A program made the position numbers and the translations under genes. From Centropus unirufus (lineage: Eukaryota; Chordata; Aves; Cuculiformes; Centropidae), in NCBI GenBank assembly GCA_013397695.1, contig VYZI01000261.1:507240-571239 (forward strand): a DNA stretch of 64,000 nt. Reading direction: 5' to 3'. The notes under the pieces are model-generated. The model saw nothing but the letters and a program-made list of their open reading frames with translations. It did not search any database and had not been told where the DNA came from. This document shows, one piece after another, positions 34,830 through 44,765 of this stretch (its first letter is position 1; each line of letters opens with the position of its first letter).

Positions 34830-35749
34830 TCAAATAAGTCACAGCTTAGTAATTTCACTGGTGACACTAAGCTGGAAGGAAGTGTTGATCTGCTTGAGGG
34901 CAAGGAAGCTTTACAAAGGAATTTGAACAGGCTGGATCGATGGGCTGAGACCAACAGGGTGAGATTTAAAAAGGTCAAGTGCCAGGTGCTGCACTTGGAA
35001 CACAAAACCCCATGCAGTGCTTTAGCTATGGGGGAAGAGTGGCTAGGAAGCTGCCTGGTGGACAAGGACCTGGGGGTGTTGGTTGACAGTTGACTGAACA
35101 TAAGCCAGCACTGTGTCCAGGTGGCCCAGAAGACCAATGGCATCTTGGCCTGTATCAGAAACAGCATGGCCAGCAGGTCCAGGAAAGTGACTCTTCCCCT
35201 GTTCATGGCACCGGTGAGGCCGCACCTTGAATACTGGGTTCAGTTCTGGGCTCCTTACTCTAAGAAGGACATGGAGGTTCTGGAGTACATCCAGCAAAGA
35301 GCAACAAGGCTGGTGAAGGGGCTGGAGAACAAATCTTATGAGGAACAGCTGAGGGTACTGGGGTTTTTTAGCCTGGAGAAGAGGAGGCTCAGGGTAGACT
35401 GTATAATTGTCTACAACTACCTGAAAGGAGGTTGCAGTGAGGTGGGTGCTGGTGTCTTCTCCCAAGAGGAGAAAGTGACAGGAGAGAAGGTGAGAAGGGA
35501 ATGACCTCAAGTTGTGCCAGTGGAGATTGAGAATGGACATTAGGAAAAAACTCTTCACTAGAAGGGTTATCTAGCACTGGAACAGGCTGCCCAGGGAGGT
35601 GCTTGAATTACCATCCCTAGAGGTATTTAAAAAATGGGTAGATTAAGAAGTCCTTAGGGTTATGATTTAGTAGTGCATAGGTTGGACTCAATGATCTCAA
35701 GGGTCTCTTCCAAACTGGTGATTCTATGATTCAATGACTCTGTGATTCA
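34830..35749 (+). mobile_element. CR1 LINE, 5'-truncated, best-preserved copy
   Basis: About 0.92 kb of CR1 in plus orientation, covering the post-catalytic part of ORF2, the short 3' UTR and the tail. Landmarks are GGTGACACTAAGCTGG, GGCTGGATCGATGGGCTGAG, GACCTGGGGGTGTTGGTTGA, GGCCTGTATCAGAAACAGC, CTTGAATACTGGGTTCAG, GAGGAACAGCTGAGGGTACT and TTTAGCCTGGAGAAGAGGAG. The 3' end reads TGATCTCAAGGGTCTCTTCC and GATTCTATGATTCAATGA. The copy begins just after where the YADD catalytic box of the reverse transcriptase would lie. Similarity to the remembered consensus is visibly higher than for the 11.6 and 52.1 kb copies, so it is probably one of the younger insertions. Confidence 0.96.
34860..35504 (+). 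pseudogene. CR1 ORF2 C-terminal remnant
   Basis: The ORF2 reading frame (first base 34860, same frame as 35121) stays open across about 215 codons apart from one stop. It holds GDTKLEGSVDLLEGKEAL, RLDRWAE, KDLGVLVDS, then a TGA at 35091-35093 where the family has an arginine codon, then the run ILACIRNSMASRSR, HLEYWVQFWAPYSKKDMEVL, GFFSLEKRRLR and YNYLKGGC. In an intact element this follows the reverse-transcriptase palm and forms the thumb and C-terminal region of the endonuclease/reverse-transcriptase protein. A small insertion near 35465 shifts the frame, and reading ends at the TGA at 35505, short of the usual C-terminus. The piece lacks endonuclease, RT motifs and start codon, so it is non-functional. 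Confidence 0.88.
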
Positions 35750-37057
35750 AATCCAAGGCAAATTGTATTTTTACTTGCAGAAGATGGCTTAAAATTGCCA
35801 GAGTAAGATCTCAAAATATTGGGCATTTCTGAAATGCATTCAAAGTTTCTTTACAGACTGTTCACAAGTGAATACAGGGTGTATTTCACTCACTGAAACT
35901 GATACTTTTTCTTTTGTTTTCAAAAAGGAAAATAGTTGGAATAAGAAATCTGAATTCTGCAATGTAACAAAGTAAGGTTCACAAATAAGTAACATTAAAT
36001 TTACTAGCGCTCAAACCATTGTGACTGTGGAGCATCTATGTAAGATGTGTAATTATTAAGGCCTAGCTTATTAAGCACATTTGGAAACTGGCTGAATTGC
36101 TTGATTTGGTAAAAAATTACATGCTACATTTAATCAGCCCTCCTTTAAGGAACAAATGTCATTAAACACCACTTAATTAGCTGTTCCTACATCCCCACTG
36201 TGTGAAAAATTGTATCCTTGATGACTACAAAACATTTTTAAGGTCAAATGTGGTGAATAAAAATATCATTGCATGCCCTCTGGTAATAGACTACATAAAA
36301 GTGCAGCTCATTTGCATTAATTGAAAAGATTATTCTGCATCACAGTTAATCAGAATCTGATGTCTGCAGTGCACAGATGAAGAAGACCATCCATAGTGAA
36401 ACTTATATTTTCTTTTTTATTATTATTTTTTATAAATCTGTTAATTTGTCATGGTGGATAGATATGAAAATACCTTCTTGCTCTGCTAATTTAAAATTCC
36501 ATCTTTTTACTACACTGGCATGCCATGTTTAGAGAGAGAAGAAATGGACAGTAAAAGACAGAGATTGACCATTTTGAAAAAAAAAAAAGGACTTTTTGTG
36601 TGTCTTTTTTTTTTTCCTCTCTATAATTAACATGAATTCGCCTTCTGTGTCTGAATGAGATCTGATATCCATTTGCCTCTCTATTATTCACTCACTAAAG
36701 CCTTTCCTGGCTGTTTACTCCCTCCTTGCTACTCCCTTCCTCTACGTATTTTGCAATGTTGTGTGCTTGAGACTTCTCCCTAGTTATTTCACTAAGACTT
36801 CTGAATGTAACTCTTTTTAAGAAAGGATAAATCAAGAGCCAGATTTTTGTCAAGCTCCAGGGAAACAGTCAACTGATCTGAATCATTGGTGTTAACTCCG
36901 GATGTATAAAACAGAGAGATAATAATGTGAGATATGAAGATCAGATTTTATTTTTAGATAGGAAGGTATAGTAGGTATTGTGGTTTGTGACAAAGATTCC
37001 TCCTCTTCTCTGTGCAGACTGTGGAAAAAATGTCAACACGCTCCCTGTCCACAACTG
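35750..37057. other. Unique non-coding stretch with candidate element
   Basis: No gene is recognised. The 36000-36370 part is dense in AT-type transcription-factor words without simple repeats (see separate entry). An A12 run at 36577-36588 is followed 16 bases later by a T11 run at 36605-36615, a pair that could pair as a hairpin in RNA. Confidence 0.6.
36000..36370. other. Candidate conserved non-coding element
   Basis: The segment contains GCTCATTTGCATTAATTG, in which an octamer word ATTTGCAT (36310-36317) abuts a TAATT homeodomain word, a typical composite POU/homeodomain arrangement. It also holds CACTTAATTAGCTG near 36170 and GTGTAATTATTAAGGCC near 36046. It has balanced composition, few runs and no CR1 homology. 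Open frames are short. The call rests on motif content and texture only, and no gene is visible nearby to name a target. Confidence 0.3.
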
Positions 37058-37362
37058 AATCATAGAATCACTAGGTTGGAAAAGACCTCTCAGATCAAGT
37101 CCAACCATACCTATCTGACATTGAACCATATCCCTAAGCACCTCATCTACCTGTCTTTTAAATACATCCAGGGATGGTGATCCCACCACCTCCCTGGGCA
37201 GCCTATTCCAGCACCTGATGACCCTTTCAGTGAAAAATTATTTCCTAATGTCCAACTGAACCTCCCTTGGTGCAGCTTGGAGCCATTCCCCCTTGTCCTA
37301 TTGCCTGTCAGTTGGGAGAAGAGATCAGCACCCACCTCTCTACAACCTACAAAGGCAGGTAC
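37058..37362 (-). mobile_element. CR1 LINE 3' fragment, type B, minus strand
   Basis: A 305-bp CR1 3' end in reverse orientation. It starts with CATAGAATCACTAGGTTGG and continues through ATACCTATCTGACATTGAAC, CATATCCCTAAGCACCTC, CAGGGATGGTGATCCCACC, CTGGGCAGCCTATTCCAGC, TTGGTGCAGCTTGGAGCC and GGGAGAAGAGATCAGCACCC. It breaks off at about ACAACCTACAAAGGCAGG, where the family would read the complement of the 'ctgaaaggaggttgtag' box. It belongs to the same tail type as the 33.65 kb copy, and its single, unduplicated layout is a useful local reference for that copy's duplication. No coding capacity remains. Confidence 0.95.
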
Positions 37363-38245
37363 TAATTTACCAGTAAATTATCTGTGACTCTTGGCAGAGT
37401 AGAGAGTGGATATGCACCATATATTTCCCATTCCATGAACTTTTACCTCTCTGTTATGTCTAAAGTATATCAGCCTAAAATTAGGGAAGCTTTGCACTGT
37501 AAATGACACTTTTCTACTTAAATAATACTACAGTCATTGCTATAAATGGAGTAGCTTTTATTCACTTTCTAGAGATCAGTCAATCTCCTTCCAGTAAGGT
37601 CAGCTTCATGTATTTATCTTTTTAAATAAGATGAGACAGAATATGCAATTGATTTAAGTTTCCCACAATCTTCTGATGTATCTGTCTGTATATCATCATG
37701 ATCTGGAGCCAAACCTGCCTGTAGTATAGCTGAATCTAGTTGCTGAAAATCATCTGATTTGATTGAAATTAAGCATTAGATGTTCACTCATCACTTAAGT
37801 TATACTGATAACTCTGATTGGGCTATGTCTGGCTACAAACAGAGGAAAAAAGTGTCTTGTAATTGTCCACAGGCTGTAACCGACTCTCTATATAAATAAC
37901 TAATAAATGCATGGAGGCTCCCAGTCTGTATGTGGAAGAGGTGTCTGGGATTCTTGCAATCTCTCCCTGGTAGCCCAAAGTCCAAATTTAACAAATACAT
38001 CAGGAATATAAAATAATTATTTTGATTACTCAGGAGCATGAACTGTAAGTACCAAGATATGATTTCATTTCATTACACAAGCCTTGAAAAAACAATGTTT
38101 CCAATAAATTATTATTCCTGATGCACCACTTACAATTAGAGCAATGAAGGAAAATCCCTTAAAATCTTCTTTCCAGTAGATTCCTGATCGCCCTACGCAG
38201 TAATGGGGAATACTATGAATGTGATGGGGGCAAGAGGGAGAACTG
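37363..38245. other. Unique non-coding stretch
   Basis: About 0.9 kb between two CR1 pieces with no gene and no recognised repeat. Short frames on the minus strand at 37833-38039 look like chance. Confidence 0.6.
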
Positions 38246-38296
38246 CATAACCTTTAATGCTCCTTCCAACCCGAATCATTTTATGATTCTATGAAT
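38246..38296 (+). mobile_element. CR1 LINE tail, type A, very short
   Basis: Only the last 50 bases of a CR1 are present: ACCTTTAATGCTCCTTCC, AACCCGAATCATTTT and ATGATTCTATGAA, matching the type A tail. The sequence upstream is not clearly CR1, so the copy is extremely 5'-truncated or its upstream part has decayed. A purine-only A/G tract follows directly at 38301-38333. Confidence 0.6.
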
Positions 38297-41200
38297 TTTT
38301 GAAAAAAAGAAAAGAAAAAAAAAAGAAAAAAAGTGAGCTGGATACATTTATATTCATCTCCTCATGTGGCTTTTGAATCCGTCACTTCACCCAGACTGCA
38401 TGCTAGTGAATAAGATGGCTATCATATCTAATATTTAACTAAGAATTTTCTTGATTATAATACCTTCCTGAGCAATGCTGTTTCTTGATAGACCCTTCAC
38501 ATTTGCCTGAGAGGAAGAAGACATCTTTTATCTGGTATTGACTTTAAGGCCACTGGAAGCCTTTTAGTGTGATTGATGAACAATAATACTGAACAGGACT
38601 TTGAGACCTTAGAAAATAATGTTTTGTCACATTAGCTCCAGGGCATCTTGTTTTGGAAAAAAAGATATAAACCAAAAAGAAGCCCCTTTTCCCTGCCCAT
38701 ATAAAGAATTGTGACCTTCTATCATGTGGTTCTGGGGAACTAGCAGATATCAGGAAAAAATATGTAATTTATTTGTCTAGTGATAAACAAACTGACTCTC
38801 CTTCCAATGTAGTTACTGAGCTATTTTTTGGGAGGGAGGTTATTCACTGTGTACTCATTCTGTGAAAGAACTTTTTTTACAGTTGCCAACAACTGATTTA
38901 TCTTCCTTTTATTTAAAGAGCTAAAGTAGATTTGAAGGTTGATTTATTTTGTCTGTATTAATATGGGCAACATCACTTGGTCTAGTGATTAAGTATTCAG
39001 GTCTGGTTATAAATGCCTTTTTTTGCTCTAGATAATAATGTAGTATTTTTCACTCCTGCTATAAGTGAATTATGAAAGATAGTTATTTCTTTAATCTTCA
39101 GAATATCTTGCTATGAAAGGGTTTATGCACTTAATACTCTCGGTTCGGGGAAGAAGTGATCTTTTAAGAAAAACTAGAATGAATGTATAGCTGCTGTCAG
39201 AAATCTTTTTCCTTTTTAAATGTACTTTAGAAGACAGAGAAAAATTACACAATGACAGAACTTTTCTTTTGCATTGTTTTCTTAAATGTTAAATTCAAGT
39301 GGATGCATAATAGTATTTGGAAGGCATTGAAAACATCATACTATGTATTTGCTCAGCCAGGATATTTCATTCTATGGTGTTCAGTATCCAACATTTCAGC
39401 AAGCAGATCAATTTTCCCTCCCCTGAGTTGTCTGGTGGTTAGCTTTGTTGATGGGCTCTGAATTAGTCTTCAGAAAGATTGGAAGTCAGTTCTGTGTTGA
39501 ATTATGTGAAAATTATATAACTTTGAATATGCTTCTAGTCTCTGTAGCGGGTTCTCACCAGGAGAAATTAGAGTAATGACTGTACCCTGTCGGCTGGACT
39601 TTTCTGCTGCTCCTTAATATGTGGAGAATTGCATCCAATTGACCAAGCCAACTTGACCTCTTGATTGCAAAGGAAATCAGAAGTGACTCCAGAATAGATA
39701 ATTCATCTGTAGGCAAGTATGTTTAATCAGGTGAATTTTACCCACAGTTAGCATTCAGACAGATGACTGCGTGCTGTCAGCCGGTTCAATACATTGCTTT
39801 CAGAAACTGATTTTCTTCAGTAACAGCTCATGAAATTTGCTCCTTCTACTTTGATTCTTTTCATAACGTTTCTTCTCACACAGACAGGAAGAACTACCAG
39901 TCTTTTGCTTATCTGAGAATTTGCACATGTACTGTATCTGCAACTTATTGACTCCATTGTAGTGTATGATAGTGCATTATAATATATTTACCTCTGCAAT
40001 GCATGTTTGGTCAAGTATCTTGCTCCACCTTCTTGCCACATCTGATGACCAACATGGCATCATCCACATATTTATATATGACAATTAATATAGAATTTCA
40101 GATATTTTTGCATAGACAACCACAGCCATCTTAAATTCGTTGCTTTCTCTTCAAATTAAGATTTTTTTCCCTAAGGCACCATGGTGTAACCGAGCTTAAT
40201 ATGACATACTTGTTCTCATATTGAAAAAAGGCCACTATGGAGTGCAAATGCTGTTGGTAAAATACTACTATATTAAAATTCCAGATGTCAGCTTTGGCAG
40301 CGGAAGCCATTACCAATTCATGACATTGTAAAAACATTTTTCTTGATGATCCATTTACGATGAAGTATTATGCTGCCCTCTTGACAGGTAATGCAATATT
40401 ATGTTAAGTATAAATAAATCAAAAATACAGATGTACTTGCTTGAATTATGGTGGTGACTAATGGCATTTTGGGAAGAAAAAGCAAATTTAAAGTCTGAGT
40501 AATGTCTCTGGTCACTCCTGTCTGGCATTTCTCAGGTGCTCTCAGGTCCACAGTAACAGAGTAGAGCTCCAAGGCAACACTATTGTGCTTGTGCAGTAAC
40601 CCAGCTGGAGACAACCTCTTACACATTCATTCCTCTCTTTTAGGAAGTCTAATGGAAACTCTAGTATGGCAAGACCATTTACCCTTCTCCAATAATGAAA
40701 TTCAGTGTTTGCCCAGAGTGGAAGGGGAGTGGATCAACTAGGTTCTCTGATTCAGAAAGTACAGCATGGTACCCCAGCACAATAACCTCAACCAACCAAA
40801 TGCTAGTGTTGCTGCTCCTCAAGATTTTATCAGCCACAATTTGTTCCAAATTGATTTTATTTTGCCAGTGAAAACAAGAGTATGTACTAGATAAACAGCT
40901 CTATCTTCAAGCAAATGTAACGTTCTAAGAGGAGCTGTTTAACAGATAACTAGCATTCTTCTGATGTTATTTACTTTTAGATGGATACCCATAATTAGAA
41001 TAAAAAAATCTTTTTTCAGGACTGATCCATCCCATAAGACATGAAAAAGTACAGTTAAAAAATGATGAATATTTCTTGGAAACAGGCTGAAAAGGGGTTG
41101 TATCTGTAATATTTATTCATGATAGAATAATTCACCATAGCAGAATACTTAAACTGCATAATATATACTCATTTTAGAACTTATTTTGCTAGCATCTCAA

Positions 41201-41425
41201 ATGATGGATTCAAACATATTCATAATCCACTAGTTTATTGTAATCTATTCTTAGTGTTTTGGAAGTACTATTATCTCATTGACTTATTTATTATTATGTG
41301 TAATATATTAGAAAGAGAGTGTTGTGTTGACTTTAATCTCTGAAAATGTAATTTATGAGAGTGAAAAATCAGTAGTTGGAATTAATTATAGAGGTAGACA
41401 TGATGAAGGACTCTGCCAGGGTATA
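38297..41425. other. Unique non-coding stretch
   Basis: No gene is recognised in about 3.1 kb. A pure purine tract of 33 bases, mainly A with single G, lies at 38301-38333 next to the CR1 tail. Further on I see only AT-rich unique-looking DNA and short chance frames. Confidence 0.6.
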
Positions 41426-42006
41426 TTGGCCTAGTCCTATTGAAGTCAATAGAGTAAGACCAATTTACATCAGCAGAGGAGCTGATTTAACAGGCTTTGG
41501 AAGAAGATGTACTGGAATTTTCACAAATGTGAAGGGAGAGACAGAGGACTGAAAATAGCAGATAGCTTGTTGTATTTGTCTGTATACTATTAACCGCCAC
41601 ACCTGTTTGTGTAAGTACTTTTTTACCATGTGCAAGAAAGGTGCAAAGTTGGAAGGATATCAGCTGAGGGATTTTGCATGAATACAAAGATTGTTAAAAC
41701 TCAATCTTAGTGTCTCCTAAAATGGTAAAGCTCTTCTTTTTGAACATCAAAGAAGTACATCAAAGTGTACCTCCTGATGATATGGAAGCTGGTTAAACAG
41801 ACTCAACAGTTATCCTGTAATAAGCTTTGAAAAAATATCCATGCATGTATGAGGCAGCACATTTTGAAATGGGTACCTTTCTAAATTTTTTTTGAGAGAA
41901 AAAATAGTATGTGTAGTTCTTACCTTCCTTTCATTTTACTTCATTGTACTTCCACTGGTTTCAATGGAAATGTACTGGATTTACACCAGGTAAGGGCAAC
42001 TCAAAA
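41426..42006 (+). repeat. Two ancient amniote-type repeat scraps
   Basis: At 41426-41488 the words CCTATTGAAGTCAATAGAG, then CCAATTTACATCAGCAGAGG appear. At 41950-42006 TGGTTTCAATGGAAATG is followed by GGATTTACACCAGGTAAG. Both match, in the same order, the 'ttgaagtcaatgg...atttacaccag' phrases that I recall as widespread in turtle and bird introns and that derive from a very old dispersed repeat. The DNA between 41489 and 41949 is not recognisable. The words are seen. The family assignment is from memory and uncertain. Confidence 0.35.
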
Positions 42007-44622
42007 CAGGCACTGAAAGGGTAAAGTGATAGACTATTTCTGATAAATTGCAAGAGAGCAGTAGGAAATAATCGGATAATGTCTTTCAAATATTAGTGGA
42101 AAAATACAATGAATTTTGATTCCTCTCTGTGAATTAGAGTGCCTTTTCCTCATGCTTTACAATCTAACTACAGGGTAACCTACTTAGCATGGAGGTTTTG
42201 GTGGAGACTATTTTTATAATGCAATGATTCATGCCTCCTGTTTCCCATAAAATGTTATTTTGTGCTAAGCAAGGGGCTTAGTACGGTAGTCTGGATGCCA
42301 AAACTACCTATAGAAAATAGATTCTTCCTATCTAGCAGTAGAAGAAATTGTCTGACAGCCAAACTCCAGACTATTTTACTGGAAAGGAAAAAATTTGAAG
42401 ACCACTGTGCATTAAAAATCAAGTTTAAAAATTAGGTGGTTTTATTATTTTTTCTCTTCTTTTTCTTCAAGCATGAATGATGCTGGCATAAATCCAAAGA
42501 CTTAAGTTGGAGTTAGAACAATATCTCTATTCTCTTTCCTTCTGCAGCCGTGAGAATGTAGAACTGGAGATGATGTCTGGAGGTCCTCTTATGTTCCAAG
42601 CAGCTGCCCAGAACAACCCGAACTATTTCATAAGGCAGTGTTCAATGGGTTATAGCGTTGTTCAGGGTAAAGATGTGTGTCTGTCATGCGACAAGAAGGG
42701 GCAGAGAGCAGAATGTAAGATGGGTGAGGAGGAGCATCCATGGGTAGACTGCAAAGGCAGGATGATATGTTACAAGTGAAGTCTCTGAACCAAAGAGAGC
42801 CATTCCAGTCCTCTGGAGGGAGCAAACAAGAACTGACATGCAAGAAAGAAGTGATTAATCTAAATATGAGCATGGGTCCATATAATTTCCTCCTTTGCAG
42901 CATATACAATACAAATATCCCTCTTCCTTGCAGAAGCCAGAAATCCATGGTGCTTATAAAAGTACTCTGCTCCCTCAACTTGTTGCAGTTCTCCTCATGC
43001 ATTGTCAAAAAAGACAGTATGATCCCACAAACAGAAGTCCGGGTTTTATTAGGGAGGACACAGACTGTGGAATAACCGTCATAAAGAATATATCACATAA
43101 AGGAGACTGAATAGGGAAAGAATACAAACATGAATGTTTCTATATGGGTGCATATATATGTCCATAAAAAGGTAATGCATTAATCTTGATAAAAATCATG
43201 AGATCCTCAGATTTCAGCCAGCTGCAGACATGACATTGTTAGTTTACATTCATAAGGGTGACTAGGTACAGCCTTTTTGCCATTTTGCATTTCTCTGATA
43301 TACCACAGCAATACATCATCAAAATACCATTCCTCTGATAACGTATTGCTGTGTTATGCTGTTAAAGTGACTTTGTTTGATGACACACTCAAGTAATGCA
43401 TCTTTAGACAGATGAATTGTAATAGCAGTGGACTCTGTCACATGTAAGGGAGTATGGGGAAGTAAAAAATGTAGTGGCAGGGCCTAGGGACAAACATGAG
43501 GCTGAGCATGTGCCAGGCTTTGTTGAACACAAAGCACACTTATCAGGAAATACATAGAAAGTCACTTAAAGGACGAATTAAGTGGGCTTGTCATGGGGCC
43601 TCAGAAAGCATGTGGGTACTGCTTATGTCTGGTGAAGTACACTTAGAAAAATCAACAGCAAGAAGTACCACGAGAAAATTCCTAATATAAATGATGGCTG
43701 TAAGGAATATTCCATGGGAATGCAAAATGTTGGATTCTCTTAAGACCAAAGTAATGCATTCAAAATACAATTGAGGAGACTCAAATTCACATGTGGGTTG
43801 GGCACTGCATACCTGTTCCTCTAGTGAGTCTGTCTTTGTTCAAGTGTTCTGCAGTACAGCAGTTCAGGGCTATTAGAAAGTTGTGTGCAGCATCAAAGGG
43901 ACTCCCTGCTGCTGAATTTCTGAGTGTTAGCAGGGTTGGGTTGGAAAATCTTAGTGAATTTAGAGTCAGGAGGCTCCTGCAGAAGAATGTGCATAAAAGA
44001 TGCTACAGTAAGACACAGCAGGATGCGCTGAGATTCTCCCTTCTCCTTTTACTGAAAGTAAACAAAACAAAATTCAGGGAGAGGAGGCATGGAATTCAAT
44101 TCAAAGGCATATCCTTTTCAAAAAAATTCTCAAAAAAGTAATGTCTTTCATTGAAAACTGGATAACTCACCAATGTAATTCGTTGCTACAGGAAGATGAC
44201 ATGTCAATACCACTGTATAGCTTTGTAGATTTAAGAATAGAGCTGAAATGTGCCATAAACACAAATAAAAATGGTCTTACAACAGCATAGTACAACTATG
44301 AGAGATATCCAGTCCTATTTTAAAGAAACAGTGTGACACACTGAGGTTAGAGAAAATTGTCCTGTAACATACCACACCACATAATCAGATTCATTATAAT
44401 TTTTTACTGTCTTCTGAAGCAGTTTCACTGACCACTGTTAGAGATGGGGACTTGTTTCTGCTAGCCCACTGATCTGTTCCTAGGTGACTATTTCTTTGTG
44501 CCTAGCAAAAAATCCAGGGAGGCAGAAAAAGCTGCCTAAGGTGCACACTGAGCAATCCTAAGCTTAAAGAATCAGCCTTTCACTATCTGTTTGCTCTCCA
44601 TGTATAAAAAACTGAGGTAACA
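42007..44622. other. Unique non-coding stretch
   Basis: No gene is firmly recognised. A pyrimidine-rich run ending in CTTTCCTTCTGCAG at about 42534-42547 looks like a 3' splice site and is followed by about 229 bases of open frame to a TGA at about 42777. The encoded stretch, with a CKMGEEEHPWVDCKG segment, matches no family that I know, so it is not called as an exon. Other overlapping frames at 42740-43110 and 43791-44141 show no motif. Confidence 0.5.
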
Positions 44623-44765
44623 TGACTAATAAATAATAAATGAATAATTCTTAGGTCTTAGGTAGCACCTCTTATCAGAGAAGCTCTGAACACACTGAAG
44701 GGAATACAGAAATTAATTCTTGTAGTATGCCTTTGGGACAGATATGTTTATACACGTTTCACAGC
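44623..44765 (+). repeat. Decayed ancient LINE/SINE-type repeat
   Basis: The order AATAATAAATGAATAATTC, CTTAGGTAGCACCTCTTATC, GAGAAGCTCTGAACACACTG, TTAATTCTTGTAG, GGGACAGATATG and ACACGTTTCACAG matches a repeat phrase that I recall from reptile and bird introns ('tagcacttttcat..agatctcaaagcactttacaaa...ttaattcttac..cccctgtgaggtaggt...ttttacag'). Six landmarks in the right order make chance unlikely. The exact family name (L2- or MIR-related) is not certain. High divergence indicates great age. Confidence 0.5.

Noticed and set aside
35043..35558. The longest frame of the window, 171 codons on the minus strand
   Set aside because: It is antisense to the CR1 ORF2 remnant. The true CR1 reading is on the plus strand.
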